Shown here piece after piece: positions 1-10,690 of a stretch of 64,000 bases of DNA (its first letter is position 1; each line of letters starts with the position of its first letter). This stretch comes from Symbiodinium natans. Lineage: Eukaryota; Sar; Dinophyceae; Suessiales; Symbiodiniaceae. The stretch spans positions 424,501 through 488,500 of the forward strand of contig CAJNDS010000879.1 of NCBI GenBank assembly GCA_905221605.1, in the 5' to 3' direction. The notes under the pieces were generated by a model, which worked only from the letters and a program-made list of their open reading frames with translations, had not been told where the DNA came from and made no database searches. A program made the translations under genes and the position numbers.

Positions 1-454
1 TTTGGAAGAGCAGCTCCGGGCTTGGCTACATGGGCCTAGCAGCCTTTCCGGAATGGCCTTCCTCCAAAACAGAGAGGTGCTAAGAGAATGACTCGAGTTG
101 CAAAAAGGTCTTGCCGAATCAGTCAGCTCCAAGAGGAGGCAGAATCCTGCTGTTCTGTCTGGAGAGGAGCTGCCATCAACGGAAGAGTTAAGCAATTGGA
201 AATGCAATCCAGCTAGGCATCATGTACGTGTGCCGGATAACCTGCACAACCTTCAGTGTTTGCAGCGTGGTTGTCTTTCTCTATGTGATGCGTGGAGGTG
301 AACAGAGTGCTTATCAATGAATCGACCTTCGACATACTTGGACAACGCACGCGAAAGTCTACACCGACCCAAGGATGTTTTTTACAGCACATGTTTTGCA
401 ACACATGCTTTAGTCTCTTGGGCACTGGCATCCCCTTTAAAGTGAGACCGGGCC
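1..454. other. 5' flank, no gene seen
   Basis: No open frame here has a recognisable motif or convincing splice structure. It is the upstream flank of the mutarotase gene that starts at 455. I saw no TATA-like box or spliced-leader relic that I could defend. Confidence 0.4.
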
Positions 455-3400
455 ATGGGATCTTCGTCGAGCGCGCCGGCGGTGGAATTTGGAAGCAGTG
501 ATGGGAAGCCGATCATGGCATACACGCTGAGCAATGGCACCATGACGGTGCGCCTTGCTCCAATGTCTTGCCCTTTGTGCAAAAATCCTGATGTCTGTGC
601 TGCAACTTCTAGAACACTTAAGCCAGACGCAGGTACGGGTCCTTGACCTGGGTGCCACCATCTCTTCTGTCCAGGAGGGCCCTGGCGGCTGCACAACACT
701 TGGCGAATGTTTTGTAGACGCTGTGAAGGTCCCCGACTCCACGGGCAAGATCAAGGAGGCATTGCGCGGTGCAGCGGTGTGCACTTCTAGGTTGAGCCGG
801 GGATGCTGCACGCAGATGAAGATGTGGATTGCCGCCAATGCCGCCAGGTTTGTCTGGGTTACGATGAAGTTGCACCCTACCTTGACTGGACGACCAACCC
901 TTACTTCGGAGCAGCACCTTGGAGAATGAAGGGGAGCCCATGAAGAGGGGAGAGCCCATGAACGGGGGGAGCCCATGACATGTCGGCGGTCTGAACCTTC
1001 CTGACAGGTGGCCGGGAGATGTGCGAACCGCATCGCCAAAGGCTGCGCCTGAGTATGAGGGGAGTGGGCTCGAAACACCATGCAAATTACCATGGTTTTC
1101 AATAGCTCGCAGTTCTCTTTCCGAAGCACTTGGGGCGCCTTCACACGGTGAAGAGACACCGCGAACTCGTTCCCTTCTGACTTCGCCTGTTGCACAGCTG
1201 AGATGACCCCAACAAGAATTGAGCTTCCTTCATGACATTTCATGACATTTCGTGACAGAGCAACTCTGCAGATACTGGTGTGACGAGCAACCTTGACTAA
1301 GCCCCTCGTGTGGCCGTGAATCGAACCCCAATCCTGAGCTCGGCGGAAGGGTCCGGCCTGCGATCTGTACATGTCGGGCCCCGTTGTGCATTCTTCGATC
1401 TCTTTCCTGTCGTTTCCTCTGTGGGGGCTGGCTTGCAGGGCGAGGCGCAGGATTTCGATTCTCACCGGTACCTCACTCCAGTTGACTAGCGGAAAATCCA
1501 GAAAATTGCCAAGTCTGCGAAGAACAGAACAGACCCAAAACAGCGAGTCACATTTGGCAGCGCCGCATGTGCCAGGGTTGGCTCATAGGGGTTGATACAT
1601 ACTCTCACATGACGCTTCCGGAGCCCAGCACCCTGTTTGCTTAACAGTTTTCTGTTTATTCTTTCTTTTCGGTCTCTCTCCCTCCCTCTCGCTCTTTGTC
1701 TCCTAATTCCCTCGCTTTCTCCCTCCTTCGCTCGCTTTATCACGAAAGCTAGCTCCTTGAAGCTTGCGAGAGTTGTCGTTTACAACCTTTCTCTCAAATG
1801 CATTGCTTTGCTGTCCGGCGTTCGTCTAGCTTTCGTAGCCCCGATCTCAAGTTTCTGCAGTCTTGACAAGCTTGTCGTCCTCCACTGGCGTCACTAGCTT
1901 GCTTGATGGTTCAGGCAAGTTCACGCTCGATGGCCAGGATTACCAGCTGGCGACGAACAATGGCACCTGGGCCTCTTTAACACCTCTGATTGTTTGGGCA
2001 TCGGCTCAATATTGGTGGCTCAAAATGTGGGTGGCTCTCAGTTCTGTTCAGGTCCCAACCATCTTCATGGAGGTGACCGTGGTTTTGACAAGACCATTTG
2101 GACGTGCGACGTGACTTTCCCAGCCACTGACGTGCGCTTAACCACTACACAAGTCTTTCGCTGATGCCAAGGCCTCGGATGCAACTTCCATCACGCTTTC
2201 CTTGCTCTCGCCCGATGGTGACGAAGGATATCCTGGCAACCTCCGTGCCAGGTGCCCTCGGGATGCCCTGCAGCATGTCCTCCGGTGTGAGAGCATAGTC
2301 TCGCACATAGGGAGCACGAGCCATTGAAAACGTGCCAAGAACCTTGTTTCGTTTGTGGGTAACGATTCAAGTACTTGTAGGAATAGCCTCAGTCTTCACA
2401 AACCTCTGCTGGCAGCTCACCTAGTCAGCCCTTGTGGTGTCCTAACGGATTTGCATTGTGGACATCATGCTTTCGCGGCGGTTTCGTTCATGTACTTGTT
2501 CAGCCTTGGCATGAACATTGAACACTGCGCTCATCTGCTCTCACCCCCGAACCTCTAGAAAGCTACTGGAGAGGATAAAGGGGTGCGGGACATGCCGAGG
2601 CCATGTGAACAGTATCCGAGGCCCTTGACATCACGTTGCAGACCATCCCGGATAAACAGGTTCGAAGCGCGAAAACTACCGCTACTACCGAGTCTAGGCT
2701 CCTTTATGCAAGCGAGTATCTGACACCAGCAAGGTTGTCGCGAAAGCTCCTTGGAGGTTTGCATCGATGTTTACACTCAATGGCCTGGAGGCTGCATCTG
2801 GTTGAGAACATTCCAGAAAGGTACGCGCGGCGGGCCCGCTTCCCACAGCCCGGGCCGGCCGAAGCAACGGGACGTGCACGGTCGGGCTGCAGATAGCAAA
2901 AGCGCGCAAAAGCATGCAAACAAAGCAACCACGCGGGTCGAGGAAAAAGATGACGGAGAGCAGCCCCGTGAACTGAAACCTTGAGTAAAAATAGCTCGGG
3001 GACTTGTCGCTTATGGTCATGCCGGCCAGGGTCACCTACTCGTTGCCGACGTCTAGCTCGTTGAAGTTGGAGTATGAAGCGACAACCGATGCGCAACTCG
3101 ATTATGTCTTCATGCAGGATTGGTCAGGATAGGAGGTCTCGTAGCTTGGCAAGATCTCGTTGTGCCTGGCCAGGGCCTGGCGAGTCTCGCAACTGAGGCC
3201 AACGCTGTGCAACCTGACGAACCACGTCTCTTGCATGCAATGTGGCAAGGTGCGGCCAAGATGCAGTGCAGGACCTGTAAACAACTGGCATGGGGGCATC
3301 TCCGCAACTTGCAAGGGAGCAGCCGGTACCATGCATGGCTGACATAAGCAAAGGAAACAGTCCCTTACTTTGTGGAGGCTTGTGAAGTACGGAATGTGCA

Positions 3401-5211
3401 CAGACTTATGTAACTTGAGCGTGGGACGCATATGTATCAAGTGCCCAGGCATACTTCAACCTCGCTGATGGGGGCAATGGTGTTCAGGATGTGTGCAATC
3501 ATGAGACCCTTGGACTTCGTCAGACCGATGGTAATTGTGTGCTGCTGTGGGCGTGCTTGGTTCTATGCAAGGATTCAAGTATTCGCTGACTTCTACACGA
3601 TCCTCGCCGGAAATAGCCGCATGATTGCCTCTGCTGCTGCGACACCTCGTCCACTGCAGCACCTTCTGCAATACAGCAATTCTCATTCAGTACGCGGCAA
3701 CCAAGGCCTGTGGATGAAACGTCCATTCCGACCGGCGAGGTGCGGAGCGTTTCTGGGGCGATGGACCTGCGCCAGAAGACTCGGATCGGTGCCTGGGATC
3801 ACAGGAGATCGTGTGTTAGCCCTGCCGGCTGATCGGACCTGCTTCGTTCTGTTGGTTTCATGTTGGAGTTGGAGCTTAGGCACGCAGATTCGACGGGCTG
3901 ACAACGGCTTGACCCTTACTTCTGGGGCAGTCTCAGAGCACAGGTTAGATGTTTTTCAGCTGCAAATGCCGCAAGCGTTTTGGAATTACAAAAAACTAAG
4001 AAGTCGCGTAGGGTCGTGCTGCCATGTGTTGCCTCTTGTGAACTAGAGCTTCTCGGCAATCCTAGGAACCTTCAAGCCGGCGATAGAAAGGGAGGGGCAC
4101 GCGACCTGACACCAGACAAAACCTTCTAGCTCTTCGGCTCTGGGTGCAGTTGAAACCATCCCACCGTTCCGTGCCCCGTCTGCCGCTCCATTTCATGTGT
4201 GTCCCGGAGCCCTTGCAAGTTATGTCAAGCGAAGAAGCCGCTTTACAAATTGGCTGTATGCCCGTGCGATCAGAGAGCCGGCAAAGCTACGAACAGCAAC
4301 ACGAGACTGCTGCAGACAAGTCAGAAAATTCGCAGACTGGATTTTTCTGGGAGGAATTGGGTACGACCACAACTACGTCCTGGGCCCACCAAACGAGTCG
4401 GGCCTCCGGCCAGCGGCACGGGCTGCGGGCTCGGAGGGTCTGCTGTGGCTATGGGGGCTGTTACATGCTCTAGCTGACTCTAGCTCCTCTAATCTGATTT
4501 CCTGGTGGTCACCTGCTTAGTCAAACTTAATCTCAGACATTGGCATGGCAGCTTTCCGGAGGCCTGGGAGCCCAGCAGCGGCCGCTGGATATCCATGAAG
4601 ACGAACCAGCCTGGGGTGCTCTCGTTTTGCTGTTTGACCTTTTGAAATCCTTTTGAACCTGCCATGTTGAGGTTTTGCTTGTGCCGCATCTGCTCAGGTG
4701 CAGTTCTACACTGGCAACTACCTGAACGGCTTCGCAGGTCTGCACAAACAATGTGCATGTGTGCAGCTATGCTTGCGTGTTCCTTACCCCTGCATCTGCG
4801 CTGCGTTCAGTGCAATTCCGCAGGCCGCGCTGGAAAAGGTGCCTACCACAAGCACCACGGCTTCTGCCTCGAAGCGCAACAATATCCGGATGCGGCTCGG
4901 CAATCATGAGGGAGGGAGGGATCGTAAAGGAGCCAAGATGCTTGTTTCAAGTGGCAGTACAGCACAGCTGAAAGGGGGCGGGGATTTATTATTGCACAAT
5001 ATGCACTCTCACAGAACCGGCACTGCAAGCACAGGCAGCCAATCGGCCGCACTTCCCTTCAGTTGTGTGCCAGTCTTAGCCTGCCTCTTTCACATGTAGA
5101 TAAAGCATCGAGACTGTCTCTCCAGTAAGGTTGCGACCAGGCGAAGTCTACCGACAGACCACTGTCTATGAGTTTGGCTGCAGCAGTTCTTTTCCACAGG
5201 GTCCCATTTGA
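455..5211 (+). CDS. GALM: Galactose mutarotase (aldose 1-epimerase), 19 exons
   Basis: This enzyme interconverts alpha and beta anomers of galactose and glucose ahead of the Leloir pathway. Exons: 455-547, 633-674, 729-758, 848-913, 1008-1041, 1915-1962, 2052-2110, 2172-2251, 3030-3092, 3198-3225, 3449-3504, 3572-3598, 3706-3788, 4354-4421, 4562-4615, 4698-4737, 4824-4891, 5035-5066, 5130-5211. The lengths sum to 1053 nt (350 aa plus TGA), the usual family length, and every splice phase matches. Motifs in order: LDLGATISSVQ, YLDWTTNPYFGA, GRCANRIAKG, NHLHGGDRGFDK (His about 110), SPDGDEGYPGNL, NLTNHAYFNLAD (His about 181), PVDETSIPTGEV, GYDHNYVLGPPN (Asp), VQFYTGNYLNG, GFCLEAQQYPD (Glu about 307), LRPGEVYRQTTVYEF. 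The four catalytic positions of the family (His, His, Asp, Glu) are present. About nine residues before GYDHN are missing relative to the human enzyme, so a microexon between 3789 and 4353 may have been missed. The start is the only ATG that opens the conserved N-terminus; it gives MGSSSS, a possible myristoylation signal. No other family fits. Confidence 0.9.
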
Positions 5212-6983
5212 CCGGACGCTTTCGCCGTGTCCTGCTGTCGGCTCTCTGCATACGACATAGCACTAGCTCACTAGCTGAGGTATTGGGTTGAAGGAAGGAT
5301 GTTAACGGGTGCTGAAGGCATTCAGACGTCAAGGGCATACATAGCACCAGTGATTGCAAGTGATCTCTCTGCAGGTTTGAAGCTTCTGGGTAATTCGAGA
5401 TCACGAGAATTTGTAGACTCACTGTGGCATACCGGCGCGACTCGTTGTCTGGAGAGCCATCGATGCAGGAATCGCTTTAAAAGATGCTTGCTAGTGTTCG
5501 TCAGATGTGCGAAAGCCATTGTGACAAATCGTGGAGTGCAGAGAGTTACAGAGGGTGAACATGCATGATGTAGCCAGCCAGGTCAGGCCCATGCAACATG
5601 AAACACGGGCGCTGCGCTGCCTGCTCAGCTTGAAGTCTGATGCTGTTGAGTCCAGTGCGACAATATGCGAAATGGAACAGTCAAATTCTTAGGCGTGCTT
5701 TGTGCAAATGCTATTCTGCGTCGCCTCCGACACTGGCGCCTCGGATTTTGCCGCGAGGCAGATTGCTTCCACAGTCTCACAGCGCATTGGTATGAAATGC
5801 ACATGTTGTAAGAGGTCGTAAGGGTCGTGGCGTGAGGCAGTATGATGAAGTAAGACGTTGCTGCACCCGCCATGATTGAAGCCAGCCCTCCACCGGATCG
5901 TAGAGCTACCAGGCACTATCAGGCCAGCTGTACTGAAACTGTTCTTGCCGATCCCAGAATGCAAAATTGAGAGCAAGGCGAGGTGCAATAGTTTTCAATA
6001 GCTTTTCGTTCAGCTGCCGCGGACTTTCGTTGCTGGTGCCAGACTCCACTGACCTGCCCTTAATTCCTTCTTTCTTGGTTCGGCTGGATGCTTCAATTCT
6101 CGTGCTTCCCATGTCGCACACGGACGTCAGTGAATTTGCCGAAGTAGCTGTGCAGCGAAGCGCGGAAGATTTGAACCCTTGCCATCGGTCAGCTGCACGA
6201 CAACAGATAGCAAAGTACGTTGGGCATGTTGGGGTTTGTAGGTGCTGGCGATTTGGGCATGCAGCACGCACAAAGAAGCCCGCACGCAACCCAGAGTGCG
6301 GTAGCTGTGCAGTCTCCAAGTGCGGCAGAGGGCTTTGCTGAGCACAGCGCACCGCACTGCTTGGCAGTGCAAGCCAAGGAGACGAAGAGCGTGAGGCCAG
6401 TGGAATCATGCCCGATATCCTTGACGGGTTCATCTTCGCAAGAGTTCGGCAAGGTTTCCTCTTGTTATGCAGTATATGTGTCAGGCAGAGGCCCTGATGA
6501 GACAGGTGTGGTGCTTGATAGTTGAATGTGCCCTTGATGTATGACAATGAGAGGACACGACTGCACCGAGGTCAAAGACGGCACGCCTCTTCCGATCTCT
6601 TCATCCATCAACGCTCTTCTCGGTACCAAAGGCCACGGTGCTCTGACATGCGCTCATCTGCATGGGGAAGCTAAGATATGGCTTTACATGCTGTATACTA
6701 TGTTTTTGGTACTCGTGCTGTTTTTTCTGCCTGACACTTTCCCGAGATGCGGAGCGGCTCAAGCACTTCGTCCTGGAGGCAAGAGAGCGGCAGAAGAGCG
6801 GCAGAGAGTGCAAAGAGAATTGAGGCGGGGGGGAGGAACAAGGGTAACAAAAAGAAACATGCCCGGCAGAGTTGTTTCCGAGTAAAGAAAGAGAGAGTCT
6901 CAAGAGACTCTTTGAGGAGAAGTGTCGTTCGATGTTTGGGGGGGATGAGTGCACATAAACCTCTGACATGTTGACCGTTTCAG
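5212..6983. other. Intergenic or unresolved exons
   Basis: No recognised domain. A short coding-like stretch at about 6741-6805 (RDAERLKHFVLEARERQ, helical and charged) could be an upstream exon of the RRM gene. A Cys-rich stretch near 6236-6340 is not a convincing zinc knuckle. The rest shows nothing I can support. Confidence 0.3.
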
Positions 6984-9733
6984 GCATGGCTCAAGGCTGC
7001 CGAGGATCAGCGTCATCATCTCGCCTTGCAGGACCCGTAGTCTTGTAGTCGTCGCTGCTGAGGCGAGCTGCGCACGCGACAAGCTCTTCTCTTGGAAGCC
7101 TCCGTGAACTGCTTGGGAGGAGCTGCAGGAGGGAATGCAGCTTGTGGCTGGCTTAGACAAGTGAATGCAAAGACTGGACACTAGACCACAGCTACCTGTT
7201 TGGGCTGCCGCTCTGGCCTACCGGCTTGATTGCGGGCCGGTCACATTCTGAAGTCGCACCCGCTGCTCTCCCGCGGAAGCACATGCAGCCTGATCACGTC
7301 GTGGAGTGGCCTGGTCTCTATGTCTCTACGTGTGATTCGTTTCCAGGCCGAGTCAAGGCTTGCAGAGGAGGGCTGGGTACTGAGTTCTCCCGGGTCACAG
7401 GAGCCGCAATACTGTAGCCATCCGTAGACTCTGAACGTGAAGACGCTGCAGTCGCAACCCAGGTGCCCGTGCTCGTCGGCGTGCTTCCAAGGCAGTCATG
7501 GCTGCAACCTGAGGCAATCCGGCAAAATCGGCATGGCGACAGAATGGCTTGCATTCTGCAATGCGGGAATCCAGCGCCGAGTTGCGCATTGAGGCTTGGA
7601 TCAGCCAGCAAGATGTGCTGGGTGGCAGAATGCAGGCAGAGGACGTTCGGTCCGCTGCCCAGGGGCTGTCATGGCTATCGCATTTACTTCTGTGATCTTC
7701 TGTGCCTCCCGTCTGCCAAACCACAAGGGCAGTGCTTCGAGGGTGGGCGCTGGTACGGGACCCAGCTTGAGATGAGTCGACAACATCGCAGTTCCTTCAT
7801 TCAAATTGCCACAGGCAGCTTTGCCATACTTGCACAAACCACCTCTGATCACCAGCCGTGCGTGCTGTGATGGGTTGTCAGTCGGTTTCTGAGGCAGTCG
7901 CAGCGGACTTGCCTGAGCCTCAAAAATCAGAAGCGTGTCGGTGAAGCATGGTGAAGCAATGACATGTTCATTGCTTATTGTCGTACTTTGTGTGACCCCC
8001 ATTGTCGTTTGACTCCATTGTTCGGATTTGCGTGACACATGCTGCCTTGGTTCGAAGATGCTGAGTTTTAGAAATAGCTCGTAAGCGCACACGGTCAAAC
8101 TCGAATACCTTCAGCAGTCCGTGTGATGAGCACGGTTTCCAGACACACTCCAGAATTCGCAGCTGCCTACCTACCCTTTGAGCTGGCAGCATGAAGCCGC
8201 GCTTCGCTCCGCTGGCACAGGGAGCATGTCTGGCCGCAATCCGCCAAAGGAGCTGCCTTTACCTGCTTGGCTGCAAAGGCCATGCCTCGCGTGCTTTGGA
8301 GAGTAGCATGCCAAGATCTAGGCAGAAGCTGCCGAGACACATGCGCACCAACGCCATTAGCATGGTCTCCCATGACTCTCGTGCATTGGCTTCGAGAGTG
8401 GTTCGCGTCTTCTAATACTCGTAGCTACTGCATATTGTGTATGCCAGGGTGCACGTGCTGGAGAGCACGAGGAGGCTTTGGACATGGCCGGTGCCTGTGG
8501 CCATCTGTGGCCCCATTCCCAATCTCAATGTTGTGCTCGGCTGCACGCGCCCATTCCACAAAGCAAAGAAAGCGTGAAGGAATCTCGGAAAACTGGAAGG
8601 TCAAGGGGGCGGAAACAGGAGCACATCGGCTCGCTCCATTGGGCGCCCGTATGACCGTATGATGCCTCGTATGCCAGTGACAGGACTGGACCGGATCACG
8701 GAATCTTCACGTCTTATGGCCCTATGATGTCCTATGCCACAGTCCCTTGCGGAAACCCTTCGCCCAACACTCACCATAGTTAACGGTACCTCAAAAGTCA
8801 CAAAAAAGCAGCACTCTTTGATCGAATGATCTCCACAGCACGTGCTGTCACTATCTGCCATTCGCATTCCGTTTACTCTGTTTGTGGATGGCTGGAGGTT
8901 CTGCTGCGCAGCTTCGTAGAGGATTCTCGGCACTGAAGCCAGGCACCGGATTGTTTCCAGGAAGGGTACGGTACTTCCTGGTACTTAGTCGTACCAAACT
9001 TTTCGCATGTATCCCTGCTATGGTGCGTGAGGGTACCCTCAAGCTGAGAGTTTGCGGAGGCGTGTCCTGGCCACCGCGGCTTCGACTGCGAGGTTTGCCG
9101 TTCTCCGCTACAGAAGACGCTTTGGCTGCAACAAGCTACATACTGGTCAATACTGGTCAATACCCGTTAATACCGCCCATTCCCCAACTGTTCAAGAATG
9201 CCACGCAAGGCAGATGTGCGTGCTTTCCTGCAGGGCTTTGAGCTTGCGCCAACCTGAGCATGCCTTGGTAGGGATGTCACAATAAAAAATGCTTGAGAAT
9301 GTTCTAGCTTGTAGAGTGTTTGTAATGCTCGCTGCAAACCGGAACTCTACACACCTACAGGCTCGCACTGCTGACGACAAGGGCGACGTCGAGATCATCA
9401 GGTCAGTTCTGTGGCATCCACGTAAACATATTCGATACTCGTACCATGCCCTACGCTGCATATTCTTGAGTAGTGCTGCATGGTGTGCATTCCGAGCCCT
9501 CACAGTCGTCCCAGTAGTCGAAGTCAGGAGGTCAGTCGATGGCTTGCCTACAGGGCATGCCTTTGCCTATTTCAAGGATTGGGAGGACTGCTGGTGCAAG
9601 ACTCCAAGACCTAGCGGAACTAGCATCCAGATTCCAGATAGGTCTGACTGCTTTCTTGTTATGCCTTCAGCTCCACGCTTGGCCTTGCAGGAGGCCTGCC
9701 GTGCACGTCGGGAGAAGCAGCGGGCATATCTTG
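6984..9733 (+). CDS. RRM RNA-binding protein gene, internal exons (partial)
   Basis: A single RNA recognition motif can be assembled from short exons with matching phases. 9077-9112 (5' limit open) gives RLRLRGLPFSAT, the beta-1/RNP2-like strand. 9210-9245 gives ADVRAFLQGFEL, helix 1. 9361-9401 gives ARTADDKGDVEIIR, beta 2. 9531-9576 gives SVDGLPTGHAFAYF, the RNP1-like beta 3. 9691-9733 gives EACRARREKQRAYLG, helix 2. All acceptors from 9210 on are AG|G; donors are GA, GC, GT, GA, GC in order. The final beta strand (expected RYIE-like) was not found. Two upstream exons with the same signals, 6984-7031 (AWLKAAEDQRHHLALQ) and 7347-7400 (AESRLAEEGWVLSSPGSQ), are probably part of the same gene, but the link is inferred. 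Start and stop are unknown. The LRGLPFSAT form resembles hnRNP F/H-type RRMs, which suggests an RNA-processing role. Confidence 0.6.
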
Positions 9734-10622
9734 GCCTTTCGTCAAAATCAGCTCGCATCTCGAGGCTTTTGCACGAGGATTCACAACCCTGTAGCAGTGA
9801 CACATGACCCTAACTAAGGCAACCGCTGGATTGAGATGTACGTGGATTGGTCCCCCGACTGGCACCGCGAAGGTCCAATCTGAGAAAGCTGCCGTGGCTG
9901 GCAGATTCTGACTTGCATTGCTCGACAAGGGATGATCAACGATGACAATCCTGACCCATGATGACCAACGACAACCGACCCATGCTGATGAGATGACTTG
10001 AGATGACATCTCCGGAGACCTGGCAGACGGCATGAGTACGAGCACAGCATCTTGGGCTTTGCAGCATTGAGCTGACTCGAGCCAGCGCAGAAACAAGCAG
10101 GAGAAAAGTAATGCACAGTGTGGAGGACGGTCTCACGACGCCGTCACAGCCGCAACATATCGCAACATCATGCACATACACAGATGTGCACAGAACTATA
10201 CAGAACTCCTTGTCGTACCGAGGCAGAGGAAGATGATGCACTTCAGAAAGCTCCAGGCCGAAGCGGAGATCACGAACCTTTGCGTGCGGAGCTTGACGAC
10301 CGCATCTGCTGTGCAGCGAGAGCACCAGTGTGTCGCAGTGTGCGGTAGCGTTGCTACTCAGTTGAAGACCGGCGATTGGCTGGATCATCTTGTGCTGTGC
10401 AAAGCCCTGCAGTACTGGAAGCTGGCCGTGCTTGCTGAGTGCCCGCTGGCACGGATTGTAAGCCATCGCGCTTTGTTTTGAATCTCTCGTGTTGGCTCGG
10501 CATGGCTCGACGCACGAAGACGACGTTTTCAACTGTCATTGTAAGCGCTGCGCGCGGCCTCGGGTATGAGGACGTGCAAGTCGGCGGTCCAAGTGGCGCA
10601 CCTCGGCGTTGCACAGGGGTGC

Positions 10623-10690
<68 letters not shown>

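Noticed and set aside
437-1465. 342-codon minus-strand open frame
   Set aside because: It runs antisense to the first five mutarotase exons, has no motif and random composition.
6220-6345. Cys-rich stretch resembling a retroelement zinc knuckle
   Set aside because: Spacing of Cys and His does not match CCHC, and no retroelement sequence is adjacent.
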